A program made the position numbers and the translations under genes. Under the pieces are notes generated by a model. That model saw only the letters and a list, made by a program, of their open reading frames with translations, ran no database searches and had not been told where the DNA came from. Positions 14,878 through 22,312 of a stretch of 37,846 bases of DNA are shown one piece after another. Source of the DNA: an uncultured Prevotellaceae bacterium (GTDB taxonomy: Bacteria > Bacteroidota > Bacteroidia > Bacteroidales > Bacteroidaceae); the NCBI GenBank assembly GCA_937893145.1, contig CALBJW010000105.1:1-37846 (forward strand). Direction: 5' to 3'. The number at the start of each line of letters is the position of its first letter. Position 1 is the first letter of the stretch.

Positions 14878-17064
14878 ATGAAACAGACTCTTCTTCTTTT
14901 CTTTGTACTCACCTCATTGAGCCTCTTTGCCCAAACTCCAGGCGAGTCAGTCGATAACCCACTTCTTCTCGCTGATGGCGTTCCATCCGAGTTCACATCC
15001 TACAATAATGGTCGCCATGTACTCTATGCCAAGTTTACAGCAGAGGACGATGGCACCGTGACCATCACACTCCCTGTAGCATCCTCCTTTTCTCGCTGGA
15101 TGGAAGAGGGCATCATGGCATACGGACAACTTCGCCAGTATTATTTCCGCAACGGCAATCAGTTTGATGTGCAGAAGGACCACACCTACTACCTCTACTA
15201 CAGCTTCTCTTCCGAGACCACATCTACCATCACATACACCCTCACTCCAGCAGCCGAAGGAGCCACACGTGGCAAGGCGTTGCTCATCTCTGCCGACACC
15301 ACCGTTTCCCTTCTTGGCAAACCACATGAGGGGGAGGAGTTCTTCAATACCACCACATGGTTCCGCCTCGACCGCCAGTCGCTTGCTGGCAAGGGACTCA
15401 TGACAGTCACCCTCGCAGGTGACAATATGGGCGATGTGTCGCTCTTCAAGAACGATGAACAGTACGCCACCTCTATCTACATCTTTGGAGAAGGAGCAGG
15501 TTTGATACCTGTCAATTCTACCATTACCTTCGACCTCGACCTTGCCAACAACGACTACCTCGTAGCCATCACCCAGAACGATGTCAACGGTACGGCTACA
15601 TTCGCATTCTCGGAAGTCATGCCAGGCCAAACACTCAGTACTGCTCTCCCAGCCACACTTGGCAACAATACCGTTCCTTCCGATGCTTGGTACCGATACA
15701 CCCACGTTGGCGACACCAAGAAAGTGTCCTTCTCTGGTGCCTCAGCCATCTACAATGCCAAAGGAACAGTTATCGCAGATGCTCAGGATGCCACCTCAGG
15801 CATTATCCTTTCCGATGGCGAAACCGTATATTCCCAAGCCACAACATTAGGATTCACTATCTCCGAACACAATATCCCTGATGGCGAGATGGCAAGTCGC
15901 CCTCTCATCATCACCCTCGATGGCGAGGGCTTAGGACAGTTCTCCTTCACCCTTTCGGGTTCCGAGTCCGATGTGCGTCGCTACATGCAGTTCACAGCCC
16001 CTGCCGATGGTACCTTCATGTATGGAACAAGCAATTCGAAAGTCATCCAGGTAGCCTTCGGAGCTACCGTTCGTGACATCACCAATCCCGACTCTCCACA
16101 GACCATGTCCATCATCCAGAAGGCAGAGTCAGCCTACGGAATGTTCATCTACCAGTGGCAGGTGACAGAAGGACACACCTACCTCATCGAGCAGACACTC
16201 GAAAACAATCTCGGTCGTGTTGATTTCCTTGCATCCTTCCTCGAAGCACAGGAGGGCGAATCGCTCAATCGACCTATACAGCTCCCACTCGCCACACCTG
16301 TCACACTTGGCAGAACAGAGGCATCAGCCACATACTTTAGGTTCACAGCCCCTGCCGATGGCGAATATCTCCTTTCTGCCTACCTCTTTGGTAGGGTGCA
16401 TGTATATGGAGAAGAAGAGTATAACATATCAAAGGATTATGTTAATGGCACCGACTTCCACAACGAAGTCATCCCTCTCACCGCAGGCGAGAGCATCATC
16501 TTCTCCGCAGCCCCATCGTTCGACCTCGACCAGATTGTAGCAGGAGTGTTAGGCTATTACATCCCAGACTACTATGTTCAGGTCACACCTATCGAGACCT
16601 TCGGAGGCGACATCCCTTCCTCCCTCCATGTAGAGGCAGACCAACTCATCCCAGCCACCACCTCCAACCTCTGGTATGGTCCTATCACCGTACCAGCCGA
16701 TGCCACACTCACCATTACCGCCTTCACCCCATCCGGCACATCAGCACCTATCTACTTCACCAACGAGAAAGGTCAGTGGCTTGCATCCGAAGGCGACATC
16801 TCATCATTTCTCAATGGCATCCCACAAGCCTATTCCCTCAGACCATCCCCATCCGAGCGCACCATCTATCTCTTGTCCAATGGCACCTCCCACACCGACT
16901 GGGCATATTCCTTCTCAGGTGCAGCCACATCTATAGCAGCTCCTATCCCTTCCGCCCCATCCCTCTCTCGCTCATACACCCTCCAGGGCATCCGTCCTCT
17001 CCCAACCAGAGGCACTCATATTGTTATCGACAAGGAGAATGGAAAGAAGTATTTGAGGAAATAA
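14878..17064 (+). CDS. Large secreted beta-sandwich protein with PPC-like domains and C-terminal sorting-like tail
   Basis: 728 aa. The Sec signal peptide is MKQTLLLFFVLTSLSLFAQ. Several repeated beta-sandwich units of about 110-130 residues follow. They begin like bacterial pre-peptidase C-terminal domains (GESVDNPLLLADG; TRGKALLISADTTVS; LNRPIQLPLATPVTLG) and contain YFRFTAPADGEYLLS-type strands. There is no catalytic domain. The last 30 or so residues (SRSYTLQGIRPLPTRG ... ENGKKYLRK) look like the short type A T9SS-like tail also seen at the ends of the 1076-aa and 637-aa proteins in this window. Predicted to be secreted or surface-attached with a binding or structural role; ligand unknown. 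The + strand is extremely C-rich near its end (29 C, 6 G in bases 16921-16980). Confidence 0.75.
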   Translation: MKQTLLLFFVLTSLSLFAQTPGESVDNPLLLADGVPSEFTSYNNGRHVLYAKFTAEDDGTVTITLPVASSFSRWMEEGIMAYGQLRQYYFRNGNQFDVQKDHTYYLYYSFSSETTSTITYTLTPAAEGATRGKALLISADTTVSLLGKPHEGEEFFNTTTWFRLDRQSLAGKGLMTVTLAGDNMGDVSLFKNDEQYATSIYIFGEGAGLIPVNSTITFDLDLANNDYLVAITQNDVNGTATFAFSEVMPGQTLSTALPATLGNNTVPSDAWYRYTHVGDTKKVSFSGASAIYNAKGTVIADAQDATSGIILSDGETVYSQATTLGFTISEHNIPDGEMASRPLIITLDGEGLGQFSFTLSGSESDVRRYMQFTAPADGTFMYGTSNSKVIQVAFGATVRDITNPDSPQTMSIIQKAESAYGMFIYQWQVTEGHTYLIEQTLENNLGRVDFLASFLEAQEGESLNRPIQLPLATPVTLGRTEASATYFRFTAPADGEYLLSAYLFGRVHVYGEEEYNISKDYVNGTDFHNEVIPLTAGESIIFSAAPSFDLDQIVAGVLGYYIPDYYVQVTPIETFGGDIPSSLHVEADQLIPATTSNLWYGPITVPADATLTITAFTPSGTSAPIYFTNEKGQWLASEGDISSFLNGIPQAYSLRPSPSERTIYLLSNGTSHTDWAYSFSGAATSIAAPIPSAPSLSRSYTLQGIRPLPTRGTHIVIDKENGKKYLRK

Positions 17065-17179
17065 AAGAAAGAACGCATCAGTAACTCGTGAGATGTGCTA
17101 ATTGCTATTTACACCAATTATTTTGAATAAAAAGTGCAAATATTCTAAATGATAAGGTTAAATTCTTTGCAATCTCTTA

Positions 17180-17209
17180 TTTCTTAACCAACATAAATGT
17201 TTATATTTG
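17180..17209 (+). promoter_or_regulatory. Promoter (TTTC / TATATTTG) upstream of the 1076-aa protein gene
   Basis: TATATTTG at 17202-17209 matches the Bacteroidetes -7 consensus TAnnTTTG. TTTC at 17180-17183 is 18 bases upstream, a one-mismatch -33 box. The start codon follows 60 bases later, after an A-rich leader. The rest of the 205-bp gap from 17065 shows nothing else. Confidence 0.6.
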
Positions 17210-17269
17210 CATATTGAAATGAGATAATAGTAAAACAAAAATAACAAATATAACTTAAAACTAAAAATT

Positions 17270-20200
17270 ATGAAACAAAAGATTCTTAATTTAACATTGC
17301 TACTATTCTGCATGATTGTAGGAATGGGTAGTGCTTGGGGAGAGTCGGTGACATATACTATCACGAGTACTTCTGATGTAAGTGCAAGTGGAAGTACTCC
17401 AGATGGTTCTTCTGCAACCTTCAAAAATACCTATTCTACTAAAGACCAATTGACAAGTGGCAAAACAATGACATTAACATTGGCTGGATATTCTGGTAAA
17501 AAGATTACTGGTATAACTCTCTCAATGAAATCAAATAAAAGTGCGGGTGCGGGCTATTTATCGGTAAAGGCAGGAGAAGAAGATATTGCCTCAATTGGTT
17601 CTTCAAGTGCAGGTGTCGCATTCAATAATGCTCAATGGAATAGTGCATATACAACATCATACACTAATGTTACGCCAGCTTTAACGAATGATTCTTATGT
17701 AATTAAAGATGGTGAGAAAATAGTAATTGTAATAGGTGCTACAACAAATTCACTTTATTGTCAGTCGTTCACTATTACTTACGAAGATACAGATGCAAAA
17801 TCTTTAACTTCACTTAGTATTTCGGGAAATCCTACAAAGATGTCCTATGAGGTGGGAGAAAAGTTCAGTACTGATGGTCTAACTGTAACTGGTATTTATA
17901 GTGATGGTTCTACTTCCGATGTCACTTCAAGGGTAGAATGGTTAGTAAATCCGTCTTCAGGTTTAACAATGGGGATTACACAGGTTTCTGTTTCCGCAAA
18001 AATCGACAATGTGCAGTCCGAAGAATATATTGTAAACAACATTATGGTTACTGAGCCTGCTGATGGTCAGTATGTCGTAACCATGAGTGGTGCAGATGAA
18101 TCGGATATTACTTTTAAGACGGGTTCAAATAATGAATCGGATGCAATATGGAATAATAATCCTAATTCTGTTAGTGGCATCACTCTTGGTGGTTCTTCTA
18201 CAACAACAAACTATTCTTATTTTGATGGTTCAGTAGTTCGTTTTTATGCTAATAATACAATTACTATAACTCCTGACAATGGTCTTACAATAAAAAAGGT
18301 TGAGATTGTCCGACATACAAATACAACTAGTAATTCTGGCATTATCTCATGTAAAGGCCTACAAGCAGCAAGTGATAATTTAAAAAATAACACAAATGTG
18401 TTCACTGGTTCTGCAACTTCAACAGTTACATTTACTAATGATGCACAATGTCGTTTTACTGCTATAAGGGTTTATTATACTGGTGAAGTAAAAACGGTAA
18501 ACACAATTAATATTACTTCGGAACCAAACAGGACTCTTTACAAGGTTGGTGAAACATTCTCAACCGAAGGCTTGGTTGTTACTGCTTACTATGATGGTGA
18601 TGAAAGTAAAGTGATTACTAACTACACAGTAAGCAAAACAGCCCCTCTTACTGTAACTGATAACAAAGTAACAATCTCATACACAGAAAATGGTGTAACT
18701 AAGACTGCAGATGTTGCCATTGATGTTGTAGCTCTTGCTAAAATTGAGGTAACAACTTCTCCTACGAAGACGGAATACACCGAAGGTGATGACTTCGATG
18801 CTACAGACTTGGTAGTTACTGCTACTTGGGGAACAAAAGATGGAAAGATAATTTCTGAAGTTGTTAATGCTACTGTTACTGATGGAACAAACCTTCAGCC
18901 TGGTACAACTTCTGTGACTCTTTCGTATTCTCATGAAGGTACAACAAAGGAAACCACACAGGCAATCACAGTTAACGCTATTCCTACATACACCGTTACG
19001 ATAGAAACTCCAGAAAATGGTACTCTTGTGGTTAAGAATGGTGAAACTGATATAAATAGTGGTGATGCTGTTAAGAATGGAACAACACTTACAATTACAG
19101 CTACTCCTAATGACGGTTATAAGTTTAGAAATTGGCAGGCTGTAGATGGTACTACTCATACTTTCACAACAGGTACTACATACAAAATTGATGGTAAGGC
19201 TGTTACTATCAAGGCTAATTTTGATGCTTTAGCTACTCCTACAATCACTTTGAATGAGGTTGAGAATGGTAGTATCGCTTCAAAAATTGATGGCGAGGAT
19301 GTAACAAGTGCTACAGAAGGTCAGACGGTAACTCTTACAGCAACTCCTAATGACGGTTATGTATTCAAAGGTTGGACAGTTGATGGTGCAGAGGTAGAAG
19401 ATGCAAGTGCCGCAACTACTACATTTGTAATGGGAACTGAGGATGTTTCAGTTTCTGCTACTTTTGATGTTATGCCATTGGAATTCACTTTGAACATAAA
19501 TAATAGCTTGTTTGGAACTCATTATACTGGACCAACTACAAGTATTACCAAAGTTGAAGGAAAAAGTGAAGAAGGAATTGTTATTGCATATGAGAAGGGA
19601 ACACAAACTGGTATCAGTATGTATGTTGAAGATGATCATATTCGAGTTTATACTGGTAATACTTTCTCTATCGCTGCTCCAGAAGGTTATGAAATGATTT
19701 CTATTGAATTTGCAGGGAAAAAGGGTGAAAGTTGGCCAACGGGTAATTATTTGACGGTTGACAATGGAGATTATGATTATGCTTCAAAGACTTGGACTGG
19801 TGAATCAAGCAAAGTTGTCTTTACATCAAAAACAAATAAATATCCTATTGCAAGTGTCAAGATTACTCTTCAGAAAACAGAACGCCTCATTATCTCTATT
19901 AGTGAAAAGTGCTACGATAAAGAGTCTGGCAAGTATTATGGTACATTCAGCTCTTCTAAGGCATTCAAAGTACCAGCAAACCTTACTGTAGAAGAGGTTG
20001 CAATTGAGAATGAGATTCTCCGTGTTCAGCCTTATGCAGAAGGTGCTATTGTTCCTAAAAATACAGGTGTTATGGTTTCGTCGGATACATATGGCGACCA
20101 TGAAGCTATTGTTTCTGTAGGTGGTACATCTGTTCTCGATTCCGACAACTGCCTCCGTCCTTCAGGTGATGAAGGCATTACTGCAGAAGCAATGGCAGAA

Positions 20201-20500
20201 GCAGATGCAAACTGCACATATTACCGCCTCACAATGCACAATGGCACTCAGATTGGTTACTGGTGGGGTGCTGAAAATGGTGCTGCATTTGCTCTCGCTG
20301 CTAACAAGGCTTATCTCGCAGTTCCAAGTGGAACAAGCGTTAAGTCGAACTTGTGGTTTGGTGGTGTTGAGACATCAATCTCTGCTCCTGCAGCTCTTAA
20401 TGCTGAGAATGATGTGATTTATAATCTCAATGGCCAGCGTGTAAGCTCTGCAACTAAGGGCATATACATCAAGAATGGTAAGAAATATTTCGTTAAATAA
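17270..20500 (+). CDS. Large secreted Ig-like/InlB-repeat protein with C-terminal module shared with the 637-aa protein
   Basis: 1076 aa. The Sec signal peptide ends MIVGMGSAWGES. In order: a beta-sandwich (about 22-165); a bacterial Ig-like domain (about 170-262, SLSISGNPTKMSYEVGEKFS); another beta domain; further Ig-like repeats (about 405-565, EPNRTLYKVGETFSTEGLVV and SPTKTEYTEGDDFDATDLVV); and two InlB B-repeat-like units (about 570-735, LTITATPNDGYKFRNW and LTATPNDGYVFKGW). The C-terminal module at about 871-1076 has YYGTFSSSKAF, NCLRPS, WWGAENGAAFALAANKAYLA and the tail IYNLNGQRVSSATKG ... GKKYFVK. That module recurs in the protein at 34760-36673. The tail resembles type A T9SS sorting signals. 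Likely secreted adhesin-like protein; ligand unknown. A small peptide gene follows 20 bases downstream. Confidence 0.8.
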   Translation: MKQKILNLTLLLFCMIVGMGSAWGESVTYTITSTSDVSASGSTPDGSSATFKNTYSTKDQLTSGKTMTLTLAGYSGKKITGITLSMKSNKSAGAGYLSVKAGEEDIASIGSSSAGVAFNNAQWNSAYTTSYTNVTPALTNDSYVIKDGEKIVIVIGATTNSLYCQSFTITYEDTDAKSLTSLSISGNPTKMSYEVGEKFSTDGLTVTGIYSDGSTSDVTSRVEWLVNPSSGLTMGITQVSVSAKIDNVQSEEYIVNNIMVTEPADGQYVVTMSGADESDITFKTGSNNESDAIWNNNPNSVSGITLGGSSTTTNYSYFDGSVVRFYANNTITITPDNGLTIKKVEIVRHTNTTSNSGIISCKGLQAASDNLKNNTNVFTGSATSTVTFTNDAQCRFTAIRVYYTGEVKTVNTINITSEPNRTLYKVGETFSTEGLVVTAYYDGDESKVITNYTVSKTAPLTVTDNKVTISYTENGVTKTADVAIDVVALAKIEVTTSPTKTEYTEGDDFDATDLVVTATWGTKDGKIISEVVNATVTDGTNLQPGTTSVTLSYSHEGTTKETTQAITVNAIPTYTVTIETPENGTLVVKNGETDINSGDAVKNGTTLTITATPNDGYKFRNWQAVDGTTHTFTTGTTYKIDGKAVTIKANFDALATPTITLNEVENGSIASKIDGEDVTSATEGQTVTLTATPNDGYVFKGWTVDGAEVEDASAATTTFVMGTEDVSVSATFDVMPLEFTLNINNSLFGTHYTGPTTSITKVEGKSEEGIVIAYEKGTQTGISMYVEDDHIRVYTGNTFSIAAPEGYEMISIEFAGKKGESWPTGNYLTVDNGDYDYASKTWTGESSKVVFTSKTNKYPIASVKITLQKTERLIISISEKCYDKESGKYYGTFSSSKAFKVPANLTVEEVAIENEILRVQPYAEGAIVPKNTGVMVSSDTYGDHEAIVSVGGTSVLDSDNCLRPSGDEGITAEAMAEADANCTYYRLTMHNGTQIGYWWGAENGAAFALAANKAYLAVPSGTSVKSNLWFGGVETSISAPAALNAENDVIYNLNGQRVSSATKGIYIKNGKKYFVK

Positions 20501-20520
20501 CTTGTAAAATTGTAATTGAT

Positions 20521-20706
20521 ATGAAAAAATATATTAAGCCACGTGTACATATAGAGTCGATACTCGAAGATTTTAATATGATTTGTACTTCTGATACTAA
20601 TAATGTAGGTGTTCAAACAGGAAAAAGTTTGGTTGATGAATACACTGAAAGCGATGTTTCATACTCTAAACGAGTAAACTTCTACGAAGAAAGGACAGAC
20701 TGGTAG
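20521..20706 (+). CDS. Small peptide (61 aa) of an MKxYIKP...VNFxxExxxW family
   Basis: It starts MKKYIKPRVHIESILEDFNM and ends YSKRVNFYEERTDW, with only 20 bases after the stop of the large secreted protein, so the two should be co-transcribed. It has no signal peptide or membrane segment. The 52-aa product encoded at 34541-34699 shares the start (MK-x-YIKP), an I/V-rich stretch of about 15 residues leading to Met and Ser, and the end (K-R/Q-VNF-xx-E-xxx-W as the last residue). That second gene also lies directly after a large secreted protein with the same C-terminal module. Pairing at two loci argues that the ORF is real. Function unknown: it could be a signal peptide precursor, a modified peptide or a chaperone-like partner. 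Confidence 0.75.
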   Translation: MKKYIKPRVHIESILEDFNMICTSDTNNVGVQTGKSLVDEYTESDVSYSKRVNFYEERTDW

Positions 20707-20757
20707 TCTCATATTCGGGTGTGTTTGGTTGCTCATTTAGGTGAAGTAGGCTGCATC

Positions 20758-21061
20758 CGCACTTATTTTCCATGTGCAACATGTAACATGTTACATTTTT
20801 CGAACGCCTCAGGAAATAATACGGATTTGCCATCAGCTATTGAACGCTGGTGGCAATTCTTTTTTTACTATATTGCACTGGATGAAAAAACATACGGAAG
20901 AATGGACGCAAACTTGCGGTGGAATGAGGTCAAACTTGCGGTGGAATGAGGTCAAACTTGCGGTGGAATGAGGTCAATCTTGCGGTCGTGTTTGGACGGT
21001 TGTCGGGGTGGTGATGATGCAAGTGTAACATGTTACATGTTGCACATGCTATTTTAGTGCG
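20758..21061. mobile_element. MITE-like element with 39-bp terminal inverted repeats and a minisatellite core
   Basis: The left end (20758-20796) and right end (21023-21061) are inverted copies. The inner 25 bases (20772-20796 and 21023-21047) differ at one position. The outer six are CGCACT and AGTGCG, with a divergent stretch of 8 bases between. Each end contains a palindromic core (ATGTAACATGTTACAT in the left copy). The interior carries 22-bp tandem repeats. Terminal inverted repeats plus a variable-number repeat and no transposase is the layout described for BrickBuilt MITEs in Porphyromonas gingivalis; the sequence itself I cannot compare. Confidence 0.65.
20910..20990 (+). repeat. 22-bp tandem repeat (minisatellite), 3 full copies plus a partial
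   Basis: The unit runs from AAACTTGCGG to GAATGAGGTC. Full copies at 20910-20931, 20932-20953 and 20954-20975 are identical; a partial diverged copy ends at 20990. There are no spacers, so it is not a CRISPR. Identity of the units suggests recent expansion and copy-number variation. Confidence 0.95.
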
Positions 21062-21269
21062 CTTGACGGTTTGAGATGTGCAAGGATTTTGTCTAACTTA
21101 TTGATTATCATTATTAGGTTCTTTTATTATTATTATTTTAATAATAAAAATTATATATAATAAGAATAATAATAAAGAGTTTATAATTGAAAATAAGTAG
21201 TAAATATAGAAAAACAAAGATAAACGACAATATTCTAAAATCCCTCTATTGTTGTCTCTCGGTTTGAAT

Positions 21270-21310
21270 GGCACATATTTTTCATGTGTAACATGTAACG
21301 TGTAACAATT
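21270..21310 (+). repeat. Third copy of the MITE end, direct orientation
   Basis: GCACATATTTTTCATGTGTAA and the following ACATGTAACG...TGTAACAATTTT align with the left end at 20759-20800 (GCACTTATTTTCCATGTGCAA onward). It is a solo or remnant end with no inverted partner in the window. Confidence 0.7.
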
Positions 21311-21323
21311 TTCCTTGAACAAA

Positions 21324-21360
21324 GAAGAAGCAGAGCTCAAAGTGTGGGTCCTGCTTCTTC
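21324..21360. other. Hairpin with 10-bp perfect stem
   Basis: GAAGAAGCAG (21324-21333) pairs with CTGCTTCTTC (21351-21360) around a 17-base loop. No T tract follows directly, so it is at best a weak terminator. It separates the repeat region from the sigma-factor promoter. Confidence 0.5.
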
Positions 21361-21371
21361 TGTATTTGTTT

Positions 21372-21398
21372 CAATGTTGCAAATGTTGCAAATGTTGC
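21372..21398 (+). repeat. 9-bp tandem repeat (AAATGTTGC), three units
   Basis: CAATGTTGC, AAATGTTGC, AAATGTTGC, with looser ATGCTAC variants to about 21425. The 14-mer TTGCAAATGTTGCA recurs inside the coding region around 26240-26255. Confidence 0.85.
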
Positions 21399-21490
21399 AA
21401 TGCTACTTTGCTACAATGCTACTGATGTTGCCTCTTTTGTTGGCAGAGAATGAAAAACTTTGCTTTTGTGGCAAAAAAAGTAGGGTTGTC

Positions 21491-21522
21491 TTGTTCTTTT
21501 TCGTTACTTTTTCTTAACTTTG
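21491..21522 (+). promoter_or_regulatory. Promoter of the ECF sigma gene (TTG / TAACTTTG)
   Basis: TAACTTTG at 21515-21522 matches TAnnTTTG; a TTG at 21491-21493 is 21 bases upstream. TACTTTTTCTTAACTTT (21505-21521) closely resembles CTACTTTTCTATACTTT upstream of fecR on the minus strand (34406-34422). The leader to the ATG at 21650 is about 120 bases. Confidence 0.6.
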
Positions 21523-21649
21523 CCGATAAAAATGATATTAACCGCTATTATGTTGTGTCATTTTGAAAGATTAAAGTACTAATCACCAATAGGACTGTAA
21601 GGCAAAGTTTGCTAAATTGGAAATAGAACCACAATTAGAACTGAGGACT

Positions 21650-22174
21650 ATGAACAAATCAAGGTTTCAGAGTCTGTATGATGACTATTATGGAATAATG
21701 GTTGCTTTTGCTATGCGGTTTGTGAAGGCTCAGGATGAAGCTGAGGATGTGGTTCAGGATGTGTTTGCTCAGTTGTGGGTAAAGGCTGATGGGTTTGTTA
21801 ATAAGGCTATGCTGGTGAGGTTTCTGTATGTGAGTGTTCGCAACAGGTGTTTGGATATTCTCAAGCATGCTGAGGTTGAGAGAGCTTATACGGCAGAATT
21901 TTTGTTCACGAATAGCGAGACTGATGACTTGGATTCTGACATCTTTGCTGCGGAGGTGTACAAGAGGGTGTTCAAGAAGATTGATGAACTGCCCGAACGA
22001 CAGAGATTGACTATTCAACTCGCTATGCAAGGGAAGAGTAATGCTGAGATTGCTGAGGAGATGAGTGTGGCGATAGACACCGTAAAGAACCAGAAGATGA
22101 AGGCGTACAAGACTCTGAGAAGTAGTTTCTCTGATAAGGTTCTCATGGTTATTCTTCCTTGCCTGTTTGTGTAA
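21650..22174 (+). CDS. ECF-type RNA polymerase sigma factor (Bacteroidetes SusCD/FecR-linked subtype)
   Basis: 174 aa from ATG 21650 (MNKSRFQSLYDDYYGIMV). The frame can be read from a TTG at 21617, which I consider non-functional. Region 2 is visible at about 5-70 (FAMRFVKAQDEAEDVVQDVF, QLW), and region 4 at about 112-165 (LPERQRLTIQLAMQGKSNAE, IAEEMSVAIDTVKNQKMKAY, KTLR). Regulators of this kind are held by a FecR-type anti-sigma and switch on susCD operons. The only FecR gene in the window is at 33155-34342, which makes it the likely partner. The sigma gene is not next to fecR as usual. It sits at the far end of that operon, on the opposite strand and convergent. Confidence 0.92.
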   Translation: MNKSRFQSLYDDYYGIMVAFAMRFVKAQDEAEDVVQDVFAQLWVKADGFVNKAMLVRFLYVSVRNRCLDILKHAEVERAYTAEFLFTNSETDDLDSDIFAAEVYKRVFKKIDELPERQRLTIQLAMQGKSNAEIAEEMSVAIDTVKNQKMKAYKTLRSSFSDKVLMVILPCLFV

Positions 22175-22219
22175 GGTGGTTTGTGTTTGTCTAACATGAC
22201 AAGCAGCGGAAATAAAAAT

Positions 22220-22273
22220 AGAGATGCGAATCGGAAATCGGGTGCTCACGCATGCGAAGACCGTCGCATCTCT
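22220..22273. terminator. Bidirectional hairpin between convergent genes
   Basis: AGAGATGCGA (22220-22229) pairs perfectly with TCGCATCTCT (22264-22273). The hairpin lies between the sigma gene stop (22174) and the stop of the convergent thioredoxin gene (22313). A-rich and T-rich tracts flank the stem only loosely, so termination in either direction is inferred mainly from position. Confidence 0.6.
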
Positions 22274-22312
22274 TCATTTATCAACTAATTATCTCTTTTA
22301 CACTAATGTCGG

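Larger units (their letters stand above)
20707..21649. other. 943-bp non-coding region with MITE-like element, minisatellite and short tandem repeats
   Basis: No convincing gene is present. Short open frames at 20719-20971 are a by-product of the 22-bp tandem repeat. The region holds a MITE-like element (20758-21061), an AT-rich block with TAA/TTA runs (about 21110-21230), a third copy of the MITE end (21270-21310), a hairpin (21324-21360), nonamer repeats (21372-21398) and the sigma-gene promoter (21491-21522). Confidence 0.7.

Noticed and set aside
20719..20971. Overlapping 65-76 codon frames in the intergenic region
   Set aside because: They arise from the 22-bp tandem repeat and the MITE end, with repeated VKLAVE-type products and no family resemblance.
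20910..20990. CRISPR array
   Set aside because: The 22-bp units are directly adjacent with no spacers, and there are no cas genes.
21100..21240. Replication origin or attachment site in the AT-rich block
   Set aside because: Only simple TAA/TTA runs are seen; no ordered iterons, DnaA boxes, integrase gene or tRNA is present.
21617..21649. TTG start of the ECF sigma gene
   Set aside because: TTG starts are rare, and the conserved FQSLYDDYY begins shortly after ATG 21650, giving a standard N-terminus.
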